Assembly (NCBI GenBank): GCA_033032175.1
Contig: CM065310.1
Coordinates: forward strand, 6,696,001 to 6,760,000
DNA from: Saturnia japonica
Lineage: Eukaryota; Arthropoda; Insecta; Lepidoptera; Saturniidae
Length of the DNA: 64,000 bases
Direction: 5' to 3'
Shown here: one piece after another, positions 54,555 through 64,000 of the stretch
Layout: each line of letters opens with the position of its first letter
Numbering within the stretch: position 1 is the stretch's first letter
The notes under the pieces: generated by a model
What the model was told of the DNA's origin: nothing
What the model saw: only the letters and a program-made list of their open reading frames with translations
Database searches by the model: none
Translations under genes and position numbers: made by a program

Positions 54555-55970
54555 CATTAGGCATATTGATATGTTGTTATGTGTGTTATTATAATAAAGC
54601 ATATACATAACATTAATAATAATATTCATTGTTATAAAGATAAAAAATATTTTGTCTACGGATATAATTTCTTAATGTAAACAGTAACGGTAAATTAACA
54701 TATACATTGTAATTTAATTAAAATGTGTGCTATTGTTAGTAACATGTTTTTATTATAGTAGTTAGTACTTATGTATTTTTATGAAATTATATACAGTACA
54801 TTAGTTTTTAGGTACATAAATTATATAAATTGATGTCAAATTATTATTTTTTGTACTGTTTAACAAACTTAATTTTTGTACAAAGTTGAATGTATAGACA
54901 AATTTATATTATTTGGTTTGGGTATCGATTTAAAATATTTCCAATACGGAATTTTAGGTTTTAGCTCTGTAAGATATTACCTACCGATTATTTTAGTATA
55001 ATAAGCAAAACGAAACATTTGTATATTCACAAATGAAACAGTTCCCGGTGAGTGTCGACACGCATTCTGGCATTCAACACATACGACCTCGTTGAACCGA
55101 AGCGTATGTTACACGATTTACTACGGAGTTACGGGCAGGCTTATTCGGTGAAATGCCAACAATCTATCAAATAACATTGCACGGTGAAAGACCAAAGCGT
55201 TCACAAAATCTCTTAAATGTGACATGATAAATGTCTTGTCTTGGCCGTATTGTGTTGGCACCACAACTTATATATTATTGTAGTAGAAATAATGGTGAAA
55301 CATCATATTCACTTGAACAAAGTTACAGGCACTAGCTAATTAACTGTATATTAAACCGATATATGCAAACAGAAAAACATATATGTACTTTATAATTACA
55401 ATCGGAAAGAAGACCGTTATCGACATACAAACAAAAATAATTACATTCTCAGAAACTTATTTAATCTTTATAATATTTCTGTTCACACGTAATATTATAA
55501 CTTATTTACGGAAATATCGTTACAATCATTCATATAGTTTTAATCACTTTCCCGAAAACATTTCCCACAGCGGAATAATATGGTAATACGCCTACGTTTG
55601 GGATATAAATTAATTACGAAGCGGATAGTACATACGCGTACGTCAACCAGTTCGGTATCCGCGTTATTACAATGTACTGCTTGACAGCAAATGGGCGTGC
55701 ATTGGTTACGTGTATCATAAAATCATGATTCAACTTATAAGCGCAAAGAGATATATATGACTGACAGCAGAACGTATCACTGTTTATCCGCTTGACGTAT
55801 TTATCATATCACTATTTTAACGGATATCTTATATAATATCATCATGAATAATTATTTTAATGATATTGATGTTTGGAAATAACTCCCTCCCTCAGCATTC
55901 ACTAAATTATTAATATGACTATTAACAGTAAATAATATTTGTACAGTGAAAATAAAAAATTAAAATATCT
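54555..55970. other. No recognisable gene
   Basis: AT-rich sequence. A less AT-rich patch at 55035-55160 contains an ATG followed at once by a donor-like CCGGTGAGT, too little to call. Confidence 0.4.
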
Positions 55971-56080
55971 CGATCGAGTTTGTTGCCGGCTCTTCTCGAT
56001 GACTGAGATGTTTTCCGAATCGGTAGTAATATTTTGACGTTCATAAGTGCCTTCTTGGGACCTAAATTGAATTTAAGTAA
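55971..56080 (-). repeat. Interspersed repeat X, copy 3
   Basis: The reverse complement holds AAGAAGGCACTTATGAACGT, TACTACCGATTCGGAAAACA and CGAGAAGAGCCGGCAACAAA followed by CTCGATCGAG. It is the best match to copy 1. Confidence 0.75.
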
Positions 56081-56087
56081 TTACAGT

Positions 56088-56165
56088 GAAGACCAGCGAT
56101 AGATTACCGATATCTGGGTGGTCACCGATGTTTTTGGATTGTACTGTGCCTACCATCATGCACAT
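56088..56165 (-). repeat. Interspersed repeat Y, head fragment
   Basis: GTTTTTGGATTGTACTGTGC is the reverse complement of the Y head (GCACAGTACAATCCAAAAAC). It lies eight bases after X copy 3 and reads on the same strand. Confidence 0.55.
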
Positions 56166-56985
56166 CGTTACTTTGCCGCGCTATTATAAATATGAAACAC
56201 CCGCATCCGGGTTTTCTAGATATGAAAATGACCAAACTAAATCTAGTGTTCTAGTCATGGAAGTATCTAAAATAGAGGTCTAAAACCAATGAGATCGCAG
56301 GTTTGATTCCTGCTAAAGCTTCCTATATTATCAGTCGATTTGTTATATCTATCTATCGATAGTTCTACATATCGGACAAAAACTAAAACAATGGACCCAT
56401 TAACTAATTTTAATACACAGTACAACTTTATGTAAATAAGTACCGTTCTCAAAATTATGAAGCATAAGCAGAGAAAAAAAGGACAATATATGCTACATAC
56501 AGATTTATATATATTCTAATAATTATAAACTTCAGTAACCTAGCTCAAAGAAGGTCCAAAAAATTCATGTATTGTGGTAGTAGGTGGTTTTAAAATGCTT
56601 TTTAATTAATATACGTACCATAATAGAATCATTTTACTATTTACGCAAATATGTTTATAAATAAAATAATATACACTAAAAACTAATATATTTTATAATT
56701 TGCAACAAATCCGAAAATGTGTACAGCCACAACCCGCAAAGGTATAGTTTATAGGTATGAACTAGCGATGCCTAAGGAATATCGTGTTTTACAGCTGTCG
56801 TCAGCTATATTTTCTAGCTACGGCATTTGGTTAGAACTTCTTTGTTATAGTCTATTGTTTCACTGGATCATAATATTTCCTACACTTATGAAAATTCATT
56901 GCAAAATGATGTGCGAAACATTATCTGGGAATTATTTTCTTAATAATTTTGTAGTTATGAAATATACTTTTTTAGAGTAACACGG
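56166..56985. other. No recognisable feature
   Basis: AT-rich sequence. The 87-codon frame at 56717-56980 has no recognisable domain. Confidence 0.4.
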
Positions 56986-57170
56986 CATAGTGACTGCACT
57001 GTGCCTGATGGTAAGCATAGCATAATCGAAAAACAACGACAACTATCCACGGTCACCACTATCATGGCGGGCTGCAACACTCTCGCAGCTGGTACCGCAC
57101 CCAAGCCTGGTAAAAGCCGTCTGAAGCTTCAGGGCCCTTATGGTTAACAGTATAATCAATTCTAAAAAAA
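56986..57170 (+). mobile_element. Short retroposon: Y head joined to Jockey-like LINE tail
   Basis: ACGGCATAGTGACTGCACTG, GTGCCTGATGGTAAGCATAG and CACCACTATCATGGCGGGCT are Y head sequences; GGTAAAAGCCGTCTGAAGCT, AGGGCCCTTATGGTTAACAG and TATAATCAATTCT are the LINE 3' end seen at 22190-22245, followed by eight A. A non-coding head with a LINE tail and poly-A is the layout of a SINE or a deleted LINE. Confidence 0.6.
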
Positions 57171-59497
57171 ACATATTGCTCAAAGGAAATGATGATTTCT
57201 ATCAAATAAACAATTTACAAATGAGAAATTAATCAGTTATAAATAATGAAGTCGTGGAAAATGCAAAAAAAAACATAAGGCGCAATACATGTTCCATACA
57301 TTGAATTGATTGATGCGCATTAAGCGTAGGAACTGCATTCAATATAATTTACTCCTTGCATAACGGGACATTTCCTCATGAGATACCGGTCTAGTTAAAC
57401 TGGTTTACAACGTTCAGGTACAAAAACCAGAAACCGAGGATACAGAAAACTGAAGTGACAAGAAAAATAATACTACAAAGTACAAGAGATATAATGTACA
57501 TTCTAACGTGATAGCAAAAATTTTAAATTCTTAAACGCTGCATTTTTTCCAAGAAAAGAAAACCTACTACACTGCTCCCCGTGTCGGACTGTAGTAGGTA
57601 TAATATTTCATTTCCATACATGATTTCATTTTAAATAGGGTACTTAAGTTCATGTATTTTAAAAGAACTACGAGAAAGTTAGAAAAGGTATCTAATATTA
57701 TTGTCAAATACTATTATACTATTTTTGGTTACCTATTTGAGAAAAAAAACTCTGCTCTCGAGGATGGTATAAAATATGCCAATTTTTACGTACATTTGTG
57801 TGACCTTGATAGCCAAAGGGTTAATTTGCCTGTTTTGTTTGTTTTGTTTTTTTAAAACTCGAATACTAATCGAACAAGTCGTGATAAGAATCTACTAGCA
57901 ATCGATTTTCATTTGATTACGCGAAAGAACATGCTAGTATTAAATATTTTTCTAAGCACTTAACATTATCGCATAGTATAATATGTATGTCCATACTATA
58001 TTAAATGTAGTGTAATATATACATATTGCATGCATGACATACGTGCTCGTAGTTTTACCTTAAACATGCAAAAAAAATCTGAATAGTCATGGATAGCATA
58101 GCATACTAAGAATATTTTAGTAAGAAATTAACATCAGCAATGCATAGCATAATTTTTAGGCGTTATAAATATAAACAAAGATATAATAGTAACCCATAGG
58201 GCTACCAAACTGAAAACAAATGATAATAATTATCGAACAACGTCAAAACGACTATCAGATTAGTAATAACTGTAGTTCTTATTGCGCTTATATTTCACAC
58301 CTAATGTAACAAGTAGGACAACTTGCCGTTTTTGAAGGGCTTCCCGGTTACTTCGCTGTTCAGTATATAGTAAACCTGAATTAGTAATTAATTATAATTT
58401 AGCACGTCATTCAATAGTAACGAGTTTCAAATTATTTGGCGCACATTTTGCAAGTGATATTAATTCTTGAAATTGGAAAATCTCAAGTAACATTTATTGT
58501 CTGGTACTTCTTTACCGTTTTCTTATAAATACTTCTAGTTTTCTTAATTTATTTCGACTTATTGAATAAATAAGATGATGCCTGGTTTCTGATTCTCTAG
58601 TCAAGCTGAAAAATTGTGAATGTAGTACCTTATATCCTGTAAGCTGAGCAATGGAAAATATCCGAGCATCATGCAAATGCAGTATTCAATTAGCAATGCA
58701 AAATTGTAGTCGATTCTGTATTTAGAAGGTAAGTTGTTTTAATTTTTACACTTAAATTACACACGTGCGTTTCTTGCTAGAGCAAGAAGTCGCTCCTCTG
58801 TAATAGTTTCATATACTTAGCTAAGAAGGTATGTGTTTACTAACAAGTAAAACACTTAACTAACAAGACAGATTCCCTCACCGTTATCAATCAATGCCGT
58901 GAGAAAATTATAGAGGAAGTTATTTGTAAATTTAATAACTCGCTATAAATTTCTTCATCGTATTAGATGCTATTGATTATAATAATGAAGTTTTTAATGA
59001 ACCTTAACCAGTTGTATTGACAGTTAGATAGTTACGGTTGATATATAGAATAATATACAAAGTCGTTATTGTCAACCGAATACTTTCCGACATTATGACA
59101 TTATCTTACTATGACATTATTATTTTGTTTTCGGAAGTAGCAAGTTTATCAGTTATTTTTTTCATTTCTATTTATCGGGAAAAACAACACATTGTTATGT
59201 TCCATATTTTGAAAATGTTCATGAATACTTTAAGCTTACTTTCGTCCTGAGGATGCACACAAGAGTAGAAAATGTTATAAAGTTATGTCCTTTGTTTTGA
59301 AACTGCCTAAGACTGTGTAAAACTAAAAGCTTAAGTATACTAAATTTTTATTCATATCACCTGATTTATTTCAGATAACTTAAATACATTACAGTATTAC
59401 TTTACTTTAAATTGGGAAAGCAGGTAATTTATCGAAAACATGTTGTTTTTTATTAACATTATTTAGATCTATTCTTGACCTGCAAATAATATCTTGC
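57171..59497. other. No recognisable gene
   Basis: AT-rich sequence without shared repeats. Frames at 57652-57855 and 59038-59250 are chance-like. Confidence 0.45.
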
Positions 59498-59500
59498 ACC

Positions 59501-59524
59501 CAGGGGGCAGATACCCTGGGTTTG
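59501..59524. repeat. 8-bp hairpin ACCCAGGG/CCCTGGGT
   Basis: A perfect 8-bp GC-rich stem around the loop GGCAGATA, in AT-rich surroundings. Confidence 0.7.
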
Positions 59525-59903
59525 GCCCTAATAGTTCTATCCAACCTCAACTAAAGTCGTAATTGCTACTCCTGTAGCAAGTATCACGTATACGTTTATT
59601 TTACTAAGTGGTTCCATACAGAAAATAAATTAATTGAAAAAAAAGGATTTCGTTAAATGTTATCGTGTACAAACGATTTGTGTAGCGGCATACATTCACA
59701 ATGTCTACTATGAACTTAGAATTAAAATCAAATAAAGCTCAGTAATGGCACAGAATATATTGGGCCATTATCGTTTGAAAACTCTATTTTGCCAAGATAT
59801 CATACTATATTTGGTAAATTAATACAATGTTTTGATGGAAATGCTGTAAGTTCTCGAACGTAGTTCGGTCTTTATCTCGTAATCTTCTTAAGAAACAGTG
59901 TTG

Positions 59904-59936
59904 CTAGAGGCGTGCCTTTTAGTGCACCGCCTCTAG
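59904..59936. repeat. Hairpin CTAGAGGCG...CGCCTCTAG
   Basis: CTAGAGGCG and CGCCTCTAG pair fully, with TGC/GCA continuing after a one-base bulge, around an ACT-rich loop. It is GC-rich in an AT-rich context. Confidence 0.7.
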
Positions 59937-62900
59937 TATCGATTTTAGGGTTATCAGGCCTTAACAGTAATACAAAAAAACTGCATACGTATTAGGTAGG
60001 TAATAAATGATGGAATGTAGACATTATACTCACTGTGACAAATTTTTATATTTTATTACACTAATTTTCGATTCGACCAAAACTGCTTATGTCAGAATTT
60101 CCTCGCCAATTGCATACTTCACTATGTTATAATTGTAATATTCGACAAAATTGTGCTAATAATTTTATAAAATATTAATAGTAAACATTTCATATATTTT
60201 TGCTTGTAAAATATACAGTTTTGCTATTATCAATAATGTTGCTTATTGTCTAAATAAATATTAAATTAATGAAATTTGTAAAGTTAAAAATTGCCTACCC
60301 TATAATTTAAACATTGTTGTAATTCGGTATACACAGCGAAATTTACGTGACGCAAATCACTCGTTTTCACAATTATTAAATTAAGCAAATCACTCAAAAC
60401 AATAAAATTATTCGAATGCAACATTCTGTATCCTACAACAACAAATAAATATAGGGACACAATTTGACACACGGCCATTTAATTTCGAACTAAGCAAAGC
60501 TTGCATTATGGTAACTAAACAGGTGATATACATACATATATAGATATTTAACACCCAGACACACAACTGACAATTATTATGAAGGCAGCTACCTCTCGGC
60601 TAGATAGTTGGGCTTACTACAATGAGAAAACAAAATTATTGGCTTACGACCATTGCGCCACGAAGTCTGTTAACCTAGTTAGGATTTAAAATAAAAAGCA
60701 AATAAGTTATTCAGTGACTAGATAGTTGCCTTTATATTTAAAAGAAATTTGAGACAGATTTGCATCGAATTAATTTTTTTTTTTAAAGTATAGTAGGTAG
60801 AAGGCTACATAAAGTTTATCTTAGAATAATAATGTATTGGACATTCTTAAGACTGTATTTTTGTTCTTTAAATAAGATCACATTCAAAACATATTTAGTG
60901 ATAGTTTTTTTTTACAAGCACTAATAAAGAGTACAAGAATTGCCAATCAATATATTATTTCATTAGATAAAATTAAAAAATAAAAACAACTTAAAGTCGA
61001 ACAAGTACATTTTCTATAAATATTTATATTTCGCTATCACCTTTAATTATGCATAACACCGTAACGGATGTCCCATATAAAAGAAAAAAAATCAATTTAT
61101 TGAAAAAGTCAGCGAGCACCGTTACACAGGTAAACAACCTAACCAAACCACCTACACAAATCTGTAAGTGGGTCGAACATCGTAAATGACTAGACGAGTC
61201 GAAGCTCTCAGTTATGGTTCCATTGCAGCATTGATTCGATAATAACCGGAGAGAAAGATAAGATGGACACATATTTGTAAAATAACATATATGTACATGT
61301 TTATAACCTTTAGTGCTTAATGTATATTACTGTTCTACAAGACGTGCTAGGGTAGTCAAAGAATCTGTTTCTTGTTAAGTCCTCATAATTAAAAAAAAGT
61401 TGCGGACCCAGAGTCTGCAGTTTGTGAACTTATGTAATAAAAAAAACTATGTTAAAATATAACAAGTTATTAATGTAGTAATTTTTTAACGTTGGGAAAT
61501 TAGTAATTGAATTTTTCAATCTATTTTCATCAATTTTAAGTTTCGAATAATAAACTTTCTAGTTCAAACTGCTGTAAAACTAACCTGATGCACAAAATTA
61601 CAAGTACCTACAACAGAAATTAATTAAGGAAAATAAACTAATTTACCATGCTATTAAAACCCGTTATAACGGTGTATTTACTACAAATATTTAAAAATAT
61701 TCTTTTAACATTTATATTTTAAATATAAATCATAGAAAATGAAAACTCAATTTACATTACAATTTGTCTACCAATATAACAAAAACCAAAGAAGAGAGAA
61801 TTTATTAAAAATCTAGGCTTGGCATAATCAAAAGAGTATTTTTTATGTGCTTTACACATTGACGTAATCATATAATTTTATTATTAATTATTTAAATTTA
61901 TATAATCATGTATATGACAACCCTATAAGAAGACATAGAAAGCTAGTCCTACTTCTCGATAGCTCACAAAACAAGACGTATCAACTTGAAAGTGTTTACT
62001 ATCTTCCGGTCAACTGTCTTGTTTAAATGTAAACGAGGCTTCATAACCGGTCAGAGTGATAGATGACTATGATGGTGTATCATATTTAATCACTTTAGCA
62101 AACGTAACAGTGAACTAAACATTTTAAGTACAAACACATGATTTTTTTTTTAATCTTAAAGTCATTCCGCTTACTTTATTAAACGATAAGTGTACTTATA
62201 TGAAGAAAATAATACTTATCCTTATTATCTTCTCTTCTATCTTCTAATTGAGATCGAACTAATGTAATAACTAATAACTTGTAATATCATTATGGAGGGT
62301 AGTAGGAGTACTATCTCTAGTATGAAAAGTGTCCGTCGAAAAGCGTCAAATTAGGGTGCCGCCACAAATGCAAATGCGTTAATTTTAAAGAGAGTGCCAA
62401 AAGTTATTGTTTTTAATATTGACTCCACAAACATTTCCCATTATTGTTCAATTTTTTTTAACAACAGTGAAAGCTAAAAATTCAGGAAAAAGTATAATTA
62501 TCTCTTGCTTACGCTACCGCTATCCTTCCTTAAATAAATATTAGGTATTTGAAAAGATTACGAAACTTTCAAGCCAAAACCGCATCGTGATTGATCCGTT
62601 CGAAATGGTGAGAACAATAAATTACGTATAATTAGGAATTTTAACATGGTTTGACCTTAGGATTAAATATTCAACACACTTTCCTCCTAATAAGTGGCAA
62701 TCCAATCCCTAGTCAGTAGTACTATTGCTGTAGCAAATCGTTATAACTAGTTTTATATTACGTCACAAAGACATAATATCTGATATAATTTCGAATATAA
62801 TCACGTAGCATTTTGATAAAATAGCTGTATTATGCCAGGTTTATGCAATACTTATAAGTACATCAATTAAATTCAAACTAAACGCCAGCCAATTCACTTT

Positions 62901-63280
62901 GCTACTTAACATTTATGAATCATAATAACACCCTATTTTATAACTATCCATAAGAATACAGTATAAATGCCTATTAAATATAGATTAACAATAGTTAATA
63001 TAAATCATTTAAACGAAACGTATTATGAAGTGGCACACAAGTGTACAGCCGTCTCTTTCAAATGACATATACGAGAAAAGAAAGACACATAAATTACCTT
63101 TTACAATAAATAACAAAGTCGGTAGTCAGTCATTTATCTTACAACAAAACATACTAATTCTTTTAAAAGATTTCACAATCGTATCTGTGAATCGTGCGGT
63201 CACAATGGACCTCCAAAAGTGGTAACTGAACGGTAAATATGATTCGTTAGCTGTTAAGGAAAGTAAGAGCATCTAGTTTG
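59937..63280. other. No recognisable gene
   Basis: AT-rich sequence. The only site of note is an ATGCAAAT octamer at 62368-62375, in a locally GC-richer stretch (62330-62400). Confidence 0.45.
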
Positions 63281-63412
63281 ACAGTTGGCCAGCCATTTTG
63301 AATTTGGTGTCAAAGGTTGCACGCACGTTTCACCACAGACGAGTGCTATTTGATATTTCGCACGCGATCGTTAGATGAAAAAGAAAACAATAATTGGTTA
63401 GTTTGAGTAAGT
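63281..63412 (+). promoter_or_regulatory. CpG-rich patch ending in a strong splice-donor-like site
   Basis: About 125 bases are clearly richer in CpG than the surroundings (GCACGCACGTTTCACC, CGCACGCGATCGTTAG) and contain GCCATTTTG, a YY1-like core. They end at GTAAGT (63407-63412), the best donor consensus seen in the window. An ATG at 63375 opens only eight codons. The layout would fit a non-coding first exon with its promoter, transcribed to the right and out of the window. Confidence 0.25.
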
Positions 63413-63628
63413 ACGTTCTCTATGACATTTTACAAATTCTACTTTAATGACTCAATTAGAATGATTGGTTACAATAGAAATTGTCGTAATGTTCACGATT
63501 GAGTATAATCACAAAAGTGATGTAACAAAAGTATCAAGAATTCATTAACATGACCACTTACTCATTTAGTTATTTGTACAATTAGGAAAAAATGAAATTT
63601 AACATACGTTTAAACTGTATTTTTAACA
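63413..63628. other. No recognisable feature
   Basis: AT-rich sequence. Confidence 0.4.
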
Positions 63629-63850
63629 GACTTCAAAAAAAGACGGAGGTTACTCACTTAGAATGTTTTTTTATGGATGTTCAGCCATAACTTGTTATTT
63701 CGTTATTTATGAACAGATTTGGATGATTCTTTTTTTGTTGAATAGGGGAGGTCCATTTTAATTTCAATGCCATTGGACCTACGACTTCGAAGATGCATCA
63801 GAGAATTCCTAAAAATTATTTAAGTCGGTTTTGTTTTTGTTAAAAATTGT
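63629..63850 (+). repeat. Interspersed repeat Z, copy 4, best preserved
   Basis: It begins ACAGACTTCAAAAAAAGACG, continues with GGAGGTTACTCACTTAGAAT, TTATGGATGTTCAGCCATAA, AACAGATTTGGATGATTC and CCATTTTAATTTCAATGCCA, and ends TAAGTCGGTTTTGTTTTTGT. The start and end are inverted relative to each other (GACTT...AAGTC), as expected of a MITE of about 220 bp. Confidence 0.7.
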
Positions 63851-64000
63851 CTTGTTCAAATACCTAGTAGGCACGGTAAATTTTTGTCATTTACTTATGT
63901 ATGTACTTAGGTATATCAAATGACACAAAAATACTTTGTTTATACATCAATATTTTATTGTATTAAGTAATTATATTTTAAGTTAGATATACCTACTTCT
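63851..64000. other. No recognisable feature
   Basis: AT-rich sequence to the end of the window. Confidence 0.4.

Noticed and set aside
55035..55060. Five-codon first exon ATG...CCG followed by GTGAGT
   Set aside because: Too short to distinguish from chance; no promoter features or continuing exon found.
56285..56325. tRNA-like fragment (CGCAGGTTTGATTCCTGC)
   Set aside because: Only a T-arm-like stem is present; acceptor, D and anticodon arms cannot be drawn.
1..64000. Bacterial or viral origin, operons, CRISPR arrays, integrated virus
   Set aside because: No dense long frames, no direct-repeat-spacer arrays, no viral proteins; the content is insect transposon remains in AT-rich DNA.

Overview
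This is AT-rich eukaryotic nuclear DNA, most likely from a moth or butterfly. The basis is the repeat content: two deleted mariner elements, several families of 5'-truncated non-LTR retrotransposons (RTE-like, Jockey-like, CR1/Jockey-type tails), a tRNA-derived SINE with a LINE-like 3' tail, Helitron-like repeats ending in CTAG, and several snap-back MITEs, all of kinds I know from lepidopteran genomes. There are no operons, ribosome-binding sites, rRNA, tRNA or CRISPR arrays, and no complete host gene. The window reads as a long intron or intergenic desert filled with old transposons. The species was not determined.

Layout. 1-10 kb: a repeat I call X, a TIR-bounded mariner deletion derivative carrying four in-frame 21-bp repeats (154-789), a Helitron-like copy with a degenerate tandem array (1060-1870), a CpG-rich island (5250-5345), a GC-rich snap-back next to a TIR element with a small E2F-site-led ORF (6411-7216), a palindromic MITE (8130-8471) and a LINE tail with a 10-bp target-site duplication (9022-9141). 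10-20 kb: a 97-codon frame broken by one TAG (9862-10152), a SINE, a CR1/Jockey-type remnant, an RTE-like RT remnant whose FADD box reads FADE, a second mariner (15862-16503), and repeats W and Z. 20-30 kb: repeat Y, a Jockey-like 3' end with its UTR (21079-22250), a MITE, a Helitron-like copy, a second RTE-like tail, a snap-back, and another LINE remnant at 29.6-29.9 kb. 30-45 kb: mostly featureless AT-rich DNA with repeats V, W and Y, one LINE 3' end nested in a W repeat, the better SINE copy (37481-37706), and two Helitron-like copies in tandem orientation. 45-64 kb: a LINE tail, a possible host exon (46457-46649), the longest open reading frame of the window (50211-50945, minus strand, the C-terminal part of a LINE polymerase), a possible retrocopy 3' end at a 31-T run, and more X, Y and Z repeats.

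How the parts work together. The clearest relationship is parasitic. The SINE at 37481 ends in the same 3' sequence as the LINE at 50211, which suggests the LINE machinery mobilised it. In the same way, one Y-repeat copy (56986-57170) ends in the tail of the Jockey-like LINE, and two further truncated copies of that tail lie at 9032 and 26543. The mariner copies, MITEs and Helitron-like copies are all non-autonomous here. Three stretches (4515-4669, 46457-46649, 9862-10152) have coding-like composition and are the best candidates for host exons. I could not identify their products and hold them at low confidence.
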